Shown here: positions 36,273 to 44,259 of the stretch, piece by piece
Layout: each line of letters opens with the position of its first letter
Position numbering within the stretch: the first letter of the stretch is position 1
NCBI GenBank assembly: GCA_965243345.1
Contig: CBDEUR010000003.1
Span: 3,906,001-3,970,000, forward strand
DNA length: 64,000 nucleotides
Direction: 5' to 3'
Source of the DNA: Bin52 sp965243345
GTDB lineage: Bacteria; Pseudomonadota; Alphaproteobacteria; Thalassobaculales; Thalassobaculaceae
Notes under the pieces: generated by a model
Database searches by the model: none
What the model was told of the DNA's origin: nothing
Seen by the model: the letters and a program-made list of their open reading frames with translations, nothing else
Program-made: the position numbers and the translations under genes

Positions 36273-37003
36273 TTCAGTCCCAGCGCCGACTTCTGGGCCG
36301 CGACCAGATCGCGCACGCCGGTCCGGGCCAGGTCGAGCATCTGCCCGAATTCGTCGTCGGCAAAGGGCTCTGCCTCGGCGGTGGCCTGGATCTCGACGAT
36401 GCCTCCCGAGCCGGTCAGCACGAAGTTGGCGTCGGCGGCAGCATTCGAATCCTCTGCATAGTCGAGGTCGAGCACCACCGTTCCATTCCAGATGCCGCAG
36501 GAGACCGCCGCGACCTGGTCGGTGAGCGGGACCCGCCGCAACACCCCGAACCCGGCCAGCTCGGCCAGTGCCTGGTGAAGAGCCACGTAGCTGCCGGTGA
36601 TCGCTGCAGTCCGGGTTCCGCCGTCGGCGACGAGGACATCGCAGTCGATGCGGATCTGCCGCTCCCCGAGTCCCTTGAGATCGGTGACCGCGCGCAGCGA
36701 ACGGCCGATCAGGCGCTGGATCTCCAGTGTGCGGCCGCTCTGGCGGCCTCGGGCCGCCTCTCGGTCGGTGCGTTCATGGGTCGAGCGCGGCAGCATGCCG
36801 TACTCGGCGGTGACCCAGCCGCGGCCGGTGTTGCGCAGGAAGAACGGGACCCGGTCCTCGATGCTGGCGGTGCACAGCACCTGGGTTTCGCCGAAACGGG
36901 CGAGACAGGACCCCTCGGCATGGCGGGCCCAGCCGGGCTCGAGGTGTACCTCGCGCATCTGCGCAGCCGCGCGTCCCGATGGGCGCCTGGCGGGTCCTGC
37001 CAT
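36269..37003 (-). CDS. rph: Ribonuclease PH
   Basis: 244 residues. Phosphorolytic 3' trimming of tRNA precursors. N-terminal RPSGRAAAQMREVHLEPGW is diagnostic; GWVTAEYGMLPRSTHER and IDCDVLVADGGTRTAAITG follow, and the phosphate site is intact. Start chosen at 37003 (MAGPARRPSGR); longer in-frame extension has no homology. Divergent-independent unit with rdgB-hemW. Confidence 0.96.
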   Translation of the reverse strand: MAGPARRPSGRAAAQMREVHLEPGWARHAEGSCLARFGETQVLCTASIEDRVPFFLRNTGRGWVTAEYGMLPRSTHERTDREAARGRQSGRTLEIQRLIGRSLRAVTDLKGLGERQIRIDCDVLVADGGTRTAAITGSYVALHQALAELAGFGVLRRVPLTDQVAAVSCGIWNGTVVLDLDYAEDSNAAADANFVLTGSGGIVEIQATAEAEPFADDEFGQMLDLARTGVRDLVAAQKSALGLK

Positions 37004-37044
37004 CTCGGGTGTCTCCGGTTGGTCTCGAGCGCACCCTATAGAGT

Positions 37045-38283
37045 TCACGCCGTCCCCGGTCCAGCGCGCCGGGCGCGGTAGCGGATCGGCAGCGACACCA
37101 GCCCCCGCAGGCTGACCCCGTCCCGCCAGGTCACGGCGTCGTCCGTCTGCTCGATATCGTCAAGGGCCGCGAGGACCCGCGGCAGGGCCAGCGTCGCCTC
37201 GAGCCGCGCGAGCGGCGCCCCGATACAGAAATGAATGCCGAAGCCGAAGGCGATGTGTCGTCCCGCCCTGCGGGTGATGTCGAACCGGTCGGGCTCGTCG
37301 AACGCGTCCGGATCCCGGTTGGCCGCATTCAGCATCAGGAAGACCCGGTCGCCGCGGGCAATCCGCCGGTCGCGCAGCTCGAGATCGGTGGCGGCAACCC
37401 TCGAGATGGCGGGAGCGGGCGAGTCGAAGCGCAGCATTTCCTCCACCGCCATCTCGGCGCGGTCGGGTTCGCGGCGCAGCAGCGCCTGCTGGCCGGGATG
37501 CTGGATCAGCCGCATCAGTCCGTTCGACAGCAGCCCGGTGGTGGTCTCGTGGCCGGCAAACAGCAGCAGGATGCAGTTGGCGACCAGTTCGTCGTCCGAC
37601 AAGCCGGGCTGCCTGGCGAGTTCGGAAATCATGTCGGCGTCGGGCGCGCGCCGGCGTTCGGCCAGCAGGTCCCGGAACACAGCCGCCAGCCCGACAATGG
37701 CTTCCTCCGCGCGATGATGCTTGTCGGGTGCGGTCTGGGACGAGCCGACAAACAGTGCGACATCGTGGCTCCAGCGCTGGAAGTCGGCCAGCATGTCAAG
37801 CGGGACCCCCAGCATGTCCATGATCACGCCGGCGGGCAGCGGGTAGGCGAAGTCGGCCACGAAATCCATCCGCTCGCGTTCACGCACCGGGACCAGAAGG
37901 TCATCGATCCGGCGCTCGATCCGGGGTTTCATAGCCTCGAGTGACCGGGTGGTGAACCAGCGGTTCAGGTGGCTGCGGATGCGGGTATGCGGCGGAGGAT
38001 CGAGGAAGACCGACCAGGTGCCGATCATCCTCTCGCTCATGGCAAGGGCCCTGCGGCGTTCAACGGAAAGGCCCTGGAAATAGGCGGCCATCCGTTCCGC
38101 CGACAGGCGGGGGTCGCGCTGCAGGGCAATGCAGTCATCGTGCCGGGTCACCAGCCAGGACCGGAGCCGCTCGGACCAGGCAACCGGGCTGTGGTTGCGC
38201 AGGGTGGCGAGTGCCGGGTACGGGTCGGCGATCACGGCCGGGTCGGTCGGGTCGTAGGGGTCCGGGTGTTCCAGGACATTCAT
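37045..38283 (-). CDS. Cytochrome P450
   Basis: 412 residues, soluble bacterial class. Heme-ligand Cys353 in FGFGIHFCIGAPLAR; I-helix LFAGHETTTG, K-helix EEMLRF (E-x-x-R). No membrane anchor. Substrate unknown; no ferredoxin or reductase gene is adjacent. GGAG about ten bases upstream supports ATG 38283; ATG 38319 is an alternative. The stop lies 41 bases from the rph start, so it is in the same direction but probably not essential to that operon. Confidence 0.9.
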   Translation of the reverse strand: MNVLEHPDPYDPTDPAVIADPYPALATLRNHSPVAWSERLRSWLVTRHDDCIALQRDPRLSAERMAAYFQGLSVERRRALAMSERMIGTWSVFLDPPPHTRIRSHLNRWFTTRSLEAMKPRIERRIDDLLVPVRERERMDFVADFAYPLPAGVIMDMLGVPLDMLADFQRWSHDVALFVGSSQTAPDKHHRAEEAIVGLAAVFRDLLAERRRAPDADMISELARQPGLSDDELVANCILLLFAGHETTTGLLSNGLMRLIQHPGQQALLRREPDRAEMAVEEMLRFDSPAPAISRVAATDLELRDRRIARGDRVFLMLNAANRDPDAFDEPDRFDITRRAGRHIAFGFGIHFCIGAPLARLEATLALPRVLAALDDIEQTDDAVTWRDGVSLRGLVSLPIRYRARRAGPGTA

Positions 38284-38383
38284 GGCGTCCGCTCCGAACG
38301 GCGACAGCGAGGCCGGCATGGACTTGCACCCCGGTGCCGGCGAGCACTATTGAAGGCACGGGAAAGGTGGGGCATCGGGCATC

Positions 38384-39421
38384 ATGACGCAAGCGGTGCA
38401 GGTCCTGGTCACCGGGGGCGCGGGCTACGTCGGCAGCCAGACGTCGAAGGCGCTTGCCGCCAACGGCTACAGGCCGGTCGTGTTCGACAACCTGTCGACC
38501 GGGCACAGGGAACTTGTGCGCTGGGGACCGCTGATCGTCGGCGACCTGTGCGATCCCGCAGCGCTCGAGCGGCTGTTCTCGGAATACCGGTTTTCGGCGA
38601 TCCTGCATTTTGCCGCGCTGAGCGACGTCGGGGAATCCGTGCGCGAGCCGGCACGCTACTGGCGCAACAACCTGCTCGGCGCGCTCAACCTGCTCAATGC
38701 GGCCCGCGGGCACGGGTGCGTGCCGATCGTCTTCTCGTCGAGCTGTGCCATCTATGGCGAACCCGGCCGGCTGCCGATCCGTGAGGACGTGTCAACCAGT
38801 CCGGTCAGTCCCTACGGCCGTACCAAGCTCGCGGTCGAACAGGCGTTGGCGGACCACGGTACTGCCTACGGCCTGCGCTCGGTGTGCCTCAGGTACTTCA
38901 ACGCCGCGGGATGCGATCCGGACGGTGAGACCGGGGAGAGCCACGATCCGGAGACCCACCTCGTCCCCCGGGCGGTGATGGCAGCACTCGGCCTCATCCC
39001 GGAGCTCGCGATCTACGGTGATGACTATCCGACGGCCGACGGCACCGCGGTCCGCGACTACGTGCACGTGTGCGATCTCGCCGATGCCCATGTCGCAGCG
39101 CTTGCGCATCTCGAGGCCGGCGGCGACAGCCTGGTGGTCAACCTCGGCACCGGCACCGGGTTCTCGGTCCGCGAGATCCTCGAGGCGGTGGAGCGCGTGA
39201 CCGGCCGTCCGGTCCCCCATCACACCATCGCCCGCCGCCCCGGGGACGCGGCAATCCTGGTTGCCGATGCGAGCCGGGCGCGAACATGCCTCGGCTTCAC
39301 ACCGCGCCATTCCGGTCTCGACCAGATCGTCAGGACTGCCCACCGTTGGATCGAGGACGGCCGAACACCGCGCGCGGCACTCAACAGGGCTGCGCGCGAC
39401 ACTCCCGGCTGCCGGCAATGA
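38384..39421 (+). CDS. galE: UDP-glucose 4-epimerase
   Basis: 345 residues. Interconverts UDP-glucose and UDP-galactose. Rossmann motif VTGGAGYVGS at residue 9, SSSCAIYG with the catalytic Ser region, the YGRTK motif (Tyr and Lys) near residue 145, RYFNAAGCDPDGETGE and RDYVHVCDLADAH. Length and motifs are standard GalE. It marks the last conserved gene before the accessory island. Confidence 0.92.
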   Translation: MTQAVQVLVTGGAGYVGSQTSKALAANGYRPVVFDNLSTGHRELVRWGPLIVGDLCDPAALERLFSEYRFSAILHFAALSDVGESVREPARYWRNNLLGALNLLNAARGHGCVPIVFSSSCAIYGEPGRLPIREDVSTSPVSPYGRTKLAVEQALADHGTAYGLRSVCLRYFNAAGCDPDGETGESHDPETHLVPRAVMAALGLIPELAIYGDDYPTADGTAVRDYVHVCDLADAHVAALAHLEAGGDSLVVNLGTGTGFSVREILEAVERVTGRPVPHHTIARRPGDAAILVADASRARTCLGFTPRHSGLDQIVRTAHRWIEDGRTPRAALNRAARDTPGCRQ

Positions 39422-39604
39422 GGGTCAGGAACGACCGGCCATGCGGTCCTGATCGAAACACCGATCAAACGCGACAGGCAGGGAGTTGCCTGTATGGAAT
39501 CCTGCACCGGACCGGCTCATGGAGCGCAGGTGTGAGATGTGGCGCCTGACGTATCGTCGAAGAAAAGCACTGCGATACAGGGCTATGCGCCTACCAGTCG
39601 TTTC

Positions 39605-40024
39605 CTACACCGCCCATGGATTGACAGTCTTCAGTCCAGCCGCCTCGAACGGGGCCGTATCCCGCGTCGCCACCATCATGCCGTAGGCTGCGGCGGTCGC
39701 CGCAATATATCCGTCGGACACCGGAATTGACCGCCCTTCCGACCGCGCCTTCGCCATCAACTCCGCATAGGCCTGCGAAGCCGGCAGATCGAAGGCCAAT
39801 ACCCGCCCGGCGAACACGGGCAGAACCTGCCCCTCCAGATCTTCATGCAGCCGGTCGCGGCGGCGGCCGGCTGGCAAGGATTGGACCCCGAAACGCAGTT
39901 CGGCGACGGTAATGGCAGACAGGTAGAGCGTTTCCAGCGCCTGCGCATCGAGCCAGCCGGCGACGCGCGGCTCCGGAGCCTTGCGCAGCGGTTCCGACAC
40001 GACGTTGGTGTCGATCAGGATCAT
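39605..40024 (-). CDS. PIN-domain toxin, FitB/VapC type
   Basis: 139 residues. Predicted metal-dependent RNase toxin. PIN-domain acidic residues are visible: Asp5 in MILIDTNVVSE, Glu in ITVAELRFGV, Asp in PVSDGYIAATA and Asp in ATRDTAPFE. Length and the LPAGRRRDRL segment fit the FitB/VapC branch. Overlaps the antitoxin gene by four bases. The ~180 bases between its end and galE hold nothing recognised. Confidence 0.9.
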   Translation of the reverse strand: MILIDTNVVSEPLRKAPEPRVAGWLDAQALETLYLSAITVAELRFGVQSLPAGRRRDRLHEDLEGQVLPVFAGRVLAFDLPASQAYAELMAKARSEGRSIPVSDGYIAATAAAYGMMVATRDTAPFEAAGLKTVNPWAV

Positions 40025-40272
40025 TCCAGATCGATCGGCCGGGCAGGAGCGCTGTCGCGCCGCGCGAAGCCCGCGAACTCCTCATCCGTCAATCCGGCGC
40101 GCCGGCCGATAACAGTCAGCAGTGTTCCCAGGGTGGCCCGCCCTTCTGGCAGGACCGTTTCTGCCAGGATGGCACGAACCTCGGCCTCGGTGCTGCGGCC
40201 TCTCAGAGCCGCCCGCACACGCAGGGCGCGATGCACCTCGTCGGGCAGGTTGCGCACGGTCAGCATGGCCAC
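40021..40272 (-). CDS. Ribbon-helix-helix antitoxin, FitA type
   Basis: 83 residues. N-terminal MLTVRNLPDEVHRALRVRAALRGRS is the FitA/Arc-type ribbon-helix-helix pattern (in pieces: TVRNLPDEV, RALRVRAA), followed by EAEVRAILAE. The C-terminal tail would neutralise the PIN toxin encoded immediately downstream. Start is ATG 40272 or 40266. Confidence 0.88.
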   Translation of the reverse strand: MAMLTVRNLPDEVHRALRVRAALRGRSTEAEVRAILAETVLPEGRATLGTLLTVIGRRAGLTDEEFAGFARRDSAPARPIDLE

Positions 40273-40785
40273 AATCGATCACCCTTCGTGCCTTCAATGC
40301 ATGCAAACTATCAGTACGAAGTCTACCTCGCAAGCGCCTGCATGCCCTTGCTGAGGCCCACAGAGAGAGCGTGGGTCCGGCGTAAGCGCAATGATGGAGA
40401 ACGCTGAACCGGGACGGACCAGGAACTGCGGTCAACTTCTGACGTGTTCCCGAGGCGTCAGCAGTCCGTGGTCGGGTTCGCGTTCGGTTGCCGATCGGCT
40501 GACGAGACGGCAATAGCCGAAAATCCCCGGCAATCCCGACCCGGCTTCGGATTCTGCCCGGTCACGGCTGAAGTCGACGGCAATCAGGCTCACGATGCAT
40601 CCTGCGAGAGGCGCGACGGGGGTACCGTCGAAGGAGGATGGCGACTCGTACAGTGGGTCGCGCGGGATATCGCGATGAGGAGGTGTCTCTCCGTTCATCC
40701 TGACGACGCCTGCCCGATCGAGCCACCCCGGGCATCCGGCGACGACGATTGCGCTCCAGGCATGGCCGGGCCTCCTGCGCCTGGA
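40273..40785. other. Gap between FitA gene and helicase operon end
   Basis: 513 bases. A possible 88-codon frame on the minus strand (40432-40698, MNGETPPHRDI) has no recognisable domain and a poor ribosome binding site, so it is not called as a gene. The part next to the antitoxin start is less GC-rich and probably contains its promoter. Otherwise nothing seen. Confidence 0.4.
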
Positions 40786-43700
40786 CTATTCGTCTGTTCC
40801 GGCCGAACGTGCCTCCCGGACCTGGATCTGCACGCTGTTTCTGGACGCAATCGCTTCCTGGCCGGAGCTTTCGTCCTTGCGCGTAATCGGGTCAATGGCT
40901 CCGGACGTCACGAACACGACCAGGCCGCGCGCAGCGCCCGTCATCTCGAGGTAGGCGTGAACCTGGGCGCGGTAGTGCGCGACGGTCTCAGGCGAGGGTG
41001 CCACATCGCTCTTCCAGTCGATCACCACCTCCGGCCTGCCGTCTGCACCGAAGGCAATGGCATCGACGATGCCGGCCGCCGCCTCTTCGTGCGCACCCGC
41101 ATCGGTTGCCGCATAGACCGCGAATTCCGGCACCAGCCCCGGCCTGAGGGAGGCGACTTCGGGAAGGGAGAGTGCGCGAACCACACAGTCGGCGAGCTCG
41201 GTCGGCGCCAGACCGTCGGCGGGATCGCCCGTCATGGGCCGGCCGAGGGCGTGAATCAGAGTCCCGGCGCGGGCGCGCAGGGCCGGCAGGGTCTCCGCCG
41301 TCTCGCCCGTGAGCACCTCCTCGATCATCGTGTGCAGGATGATGCCGCGCTCGCGCCCGCCCTGAACCGCGGGTGCAACAGCGCTGTCCGCGGGCGCGCC
41401 GTCGCCGTCCGTCGCCAGGATCGCGGACGCATCCTCCCGCACCACTGGCTGGGCCATGCCTTCCTCCCGGCTCGGCGTCCTCCACACGATGGTCCGCGTC
41501 CGCTCCGCGATCGCCGCCGCCTCGGCGGCAAAGTCCTCGCGCGTCTGCCCGTTCACCGTCCCGGGCCTGACCGCGCCTGCGTCCAACGGCAGATGATCGA
41601 GATCAAGAGCGGGCAGCCCGGGCAGGTCCAGATCGACGACAGAGAGCCAGGTCGAGGTGGCGCCAGCGACATCGAGCCGGGGCAGAACCAGGAGCTCGCG
41701 TGCGCGGGTCGCGGCAACGTACCAGAGGCGCACGCGCTCACGGTCGAGCTCGGCCTTTTCCTCGTTCCGGACCGCGTCGTACCCGGTGGGCGCAACCCCG
41801 AACACGCGGCAGTAGAACCGTCCGCTCGCACGGTCGGTGACGGCGCTGTCCGCAGCCACCATCCGGGTCATCGTGTTGATCGGCACGACGACGGGCCATT
41901 CGAGCCCCTTGGCCGCGTGCATGGTGTAGAGCGCCACCGCCTCCTCCTGGGCGTCCGGCCGGCCTTCCACTGCCCGGGCCGCGTCGCTCCACGCGGCCGT
42001 CATCGCTTCGGCAAAGGCGCGCAGCCCCCGCACCGCGTAGGCCCGACTGAAGCCGAGGTAGAGATCGACATTGGCCAGGGCCCGCTCCGCCTGGCCGCGA
42101 TGGCGCCGCAGCAGGATGGGGCGGACCCGTAGCACGTCGACGGCCCGGGAGAGAAGCGCATGCGGCGTGGTCGCGTTCGCACGGCGTTGCAGCGACTGGA
42201 GCTTCTCCACGATGTCCCGCGCGAGAGGGTTCGCGATCCCTTCCGGCGCAACACCCAGGTCGAGCCGCGGCAGGGTGTCGGGTGCATCCTCCCTGCGCGG
42301 CAGCGACCAGACGATGTCGAGCAGTTCCTCCTCGGTCAGCCCCACCAGGGGCCCGCGCAGCAGGGCGCCGAGCGCCAGCGTGTCACGCCGGTCGGCGAGC
42401 ACGCGGGTCACCGCGATCAGGTCCTGGATCTCCTGGCGCCTGTACAGACCCTTGCCGGCCTGGGTGGCGACGGGAATGCCGCGCCCTTCCAGCGCTTCCT
42501 CGTAGCGCCACAGGTCGTTCCCGGTCGGAGCCAGCAGGGCGATGTCACCCGCCCGGCACGGGCGCATCCCGCCGTTCGCGGGATCGGGGACCGGCTCGCT
42601 GCCGATCAGGCGCGCGCACATCTCGGCGACGGCCTCGGCCTCGCCGTCGCGCAGTTCCTGCGCGTTTGCCTTGCCATACTCGTCGGCCACCGCGACATCC
42701 AGGGCGGCGACCGAGGGTCCTTCGTCCCGTGGCGCCCGCAGCGGATCGAGGGCCTGGAAGCCTGGCTGGCCGATCTTCTCGGAAAGCTGGGCCTCGAAGC
42801 GCGCGTTGACGTATTCCATGATCGGCGCGCGGGAGCGAAAGTTGGTGGCGATGGAGAGCACGGTGTCCGCGGCACCGGTACGGAACGCCTCGCGCGCGCC
42901 GACATAAGCCGCGATGTCGGCTCCGCGGAACCGGTAGATCGCCTGCTTGGGATCGCCGACCAGGAACAGCGCTCCCGGCCGCAGGGCGAATGCCGTCCAG
43001 TCGCCGGCATCGCTGCCTGCCGGTGGCTCACCGCACAGGCGCCAGAATATCTCGGTCTGCAGCGGGTCGGTGTCCTGGAACTCGTCGACCAGGACGTGGC
43101 GGAAGCGTGCGGCCAGGGCGCGCCGCACCTCGTCGTGGTCGCGAAGGAGATCGCGCGCCGAGAAAATCAGGTCGTCGAAGTCGAGCAGCGCGGCGGCGCG
43201 CTTGTACTCTCCGAACAGGCCGGTGACGGGCTCAACCAGCGGCACGAGACCGGCAAGCACATGGGTGGCGGTGGCCTGCTGCACGGCTGTCCAGGCCGCG
43301 CAGCACCGGGCGAAATGAGTGCTGGCCGCATCGTTCAGTCTCACCGCATCCGCCCTGGACAGGCCAGCCCGTTTTCCGGCAGCTACCCACTTGGTCTTTT
43401 TCTGATACGTCAGGAATCCGCCGGACTTCCTGAGGAGTGCGGGATCGGGCGTCATCACCAGCAGAGCGACGAGTGCTGCCGGCGTCGTGGCCGGGAGCGC
43501 GGCGGCGACCTCCACGGCCAGTTCCTGAAACCGGCCGGAGATAGCGGCGGTTTCGGGTTCCCTGGCCTCCGCCCCGTCCAAGAAGGTGGTGAAATCGTGG
43601 ACCGCATCTGCGAACCCGGAAGCCAGGTGATCGAGGTCCCGCAGTTCGTAGGGGGTGAACTTCCGGTGCCGGCGGAGATGCTCGAGGATGGTGCGGATCA

Positions 43701-44259
43701 GGGTGATGGTCCGGCCGGGATCATGCAGGACCAGCTCGGCGAGCAGGCCGCCCTCCTCGCCGGCGAGCTGTTCCCGCAGCCAGTCATCGACGACTTCGGC
43801 AAAGGCGAGCTCCGCCTGGTCACGGTCCATCACGGCGGCGCCGGGGTCGATGCCGGCCTCGACCGGATAGGGTGCGATGAGCCGCTGGCAGAACCCGTGG
43901 ATGGTCGAGCAGGTCATCTCGTCGAGCACCGCGTCGGCCAGGGCGAGATTGCCCCGCTGCTTTGCCGACAGGCCGTCCGGCAGGGCGGAGCGAAGCTCGA
44001 CCGGGATGTCGCCGGCAGCAAGCGCGCTCACGAATGCGCGCACCCGGATCAGCAATTCGCTCGCGGCGAACTCGGTAAACGTCACCGCGGCGATGGAACG
44101 GGGGGCGACCCCTCCGGCCAGCAGCATGGCGATGCGGCCCGCCAGGACCGCGGTCTTGCCGGAGCCTGCGCCGGCCTGGACCAGGAAAGAGCGGTCGCGG
44201 ACCGCGATGGCCCCGCGCCGCGCGGTATCGTCGGAAAGTGCCAGGTGCTGGTCTGCCAT
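40786..44259 (-). CDS. UvrD-family helicase-nuclease, AddA-like
   Basis: 1157 residues. Superfamily 1A helicase with a C-terminal RecB-type nuclease. Walker A AGAGSGKTAVL near residue 30, helicase motif II VDEFQDTDPLQ near 395, motif III-like LFLVGDPKQAIYRFRGAD in pieces near 440, motif V/VI region MHAAKGLEWPVVV and YVAATRARELLV near 790-860. The nuclease motif GIVDAIAF ... VVIDWKSD (Asp1081, Lys1083) lies near 1065-1085 with a following Q-x3-Y. It overlaps the AddB-like gene by one base (TGATG). Resembles housekeeping AddA, but the operon context is that of a defence cluster. Confidence 0.88.
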   Translation of the reverse strand: MADQHLALSDDTARRGAIAVRDRSFLVQAGAGSGKTAVLAGRIAMLLAGGVAPRSIAAVTFTEFAASELLIRVRAFVSALAAGDIPVELRSALPDGLSAKQRGNLALADAVLDEMTCSTIHGFCQRLIAPYPVEAGIDPGAAVMDRDQAELAFAEVVDDWLREQLAGEEGGLLAELVLHDPGRTITLIRTILEHLRRHRKFTPYELRDLDHLASGFADAVHDFTTFLDGAEAREPETAAISGRFQELAVEVAAALPATTPAALVALLVMTPDPALLRKSGGFLTYQKKTKWVAAGKRAGLSRADAVRLNDAASTHFARCCAAWTAVQQATATHVLAGLVPLVEPVTGLFGEYKRAAALLDFDDLIFSARDLLRDHDEVRRALAARFRHVLVDEFQDTDPLQTEIFWRLCGEPPAGSDAGDWTAFALRPGALFLVGDPKQAIYRFRGADIAAYVGAREAFRTGAADTVLSIATNFRSRAPIMEYVNARFEAQLSEKIGQPGFQALDPLRAPRDEGPSVAALDVAVADEYGKANAQELRDGEAEAVAEMCARLIGSEPVPDPANGGMRPCRAGDIALLAPTGNDLWRYEEALEGRGIPVATQAGKGLYRRQEIQDLIAVTRVLADRRDTLALGALLRGPLVGLTEEELLDIVWSLPRREDAPDTLPRLDLGVAPEGIANPLARDIVEKLQSLQRRANATTPHALLSRAVDVLRVRPILLRRHRGQAERALANVDLYLGFSRAYAVRGLRAFAEAMTAAWSDAARAVEGRPDAQEEAVALYTMHAAKGLEWPVVVPINTMTRMVAADSAVTDRASGRFYCRVFGVAPTGYDAVRNEEKAELDRERVRLWYVAATRARELLVLPRLDVAGATSTWLSVVDLDLPGLPALDLDHLPLDAGAVRPGTVNGQTREDFAAEAAAIAERTRTIVWRTPSREEGMAQPVVREDASAILATDGDGAPADSAVAPAVQGGRERGIILHTMIEEVLTGETAETLPALRARAGTLIHALGRPMTGDPADGLAPTELADCVVRALSLPEVASLRPGLVPEFAVYAATDAGAHEEAAAGIVDAIAFGADGRPEVVIDWKSDVAPSPETVAHYRAQVHAYLEMTGAARGLVVFVTSGAIDPITRKDESSGQEAIASRNSVQIQVREARSAGTDE

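Noticed and set aside
40432..40698. 88-codon minus-strand frame downstream of the helicase gene
   Set aside because: No recognisable domain, poor ribosome binding site and 87 bases away from the operon; could be real but not supportable.
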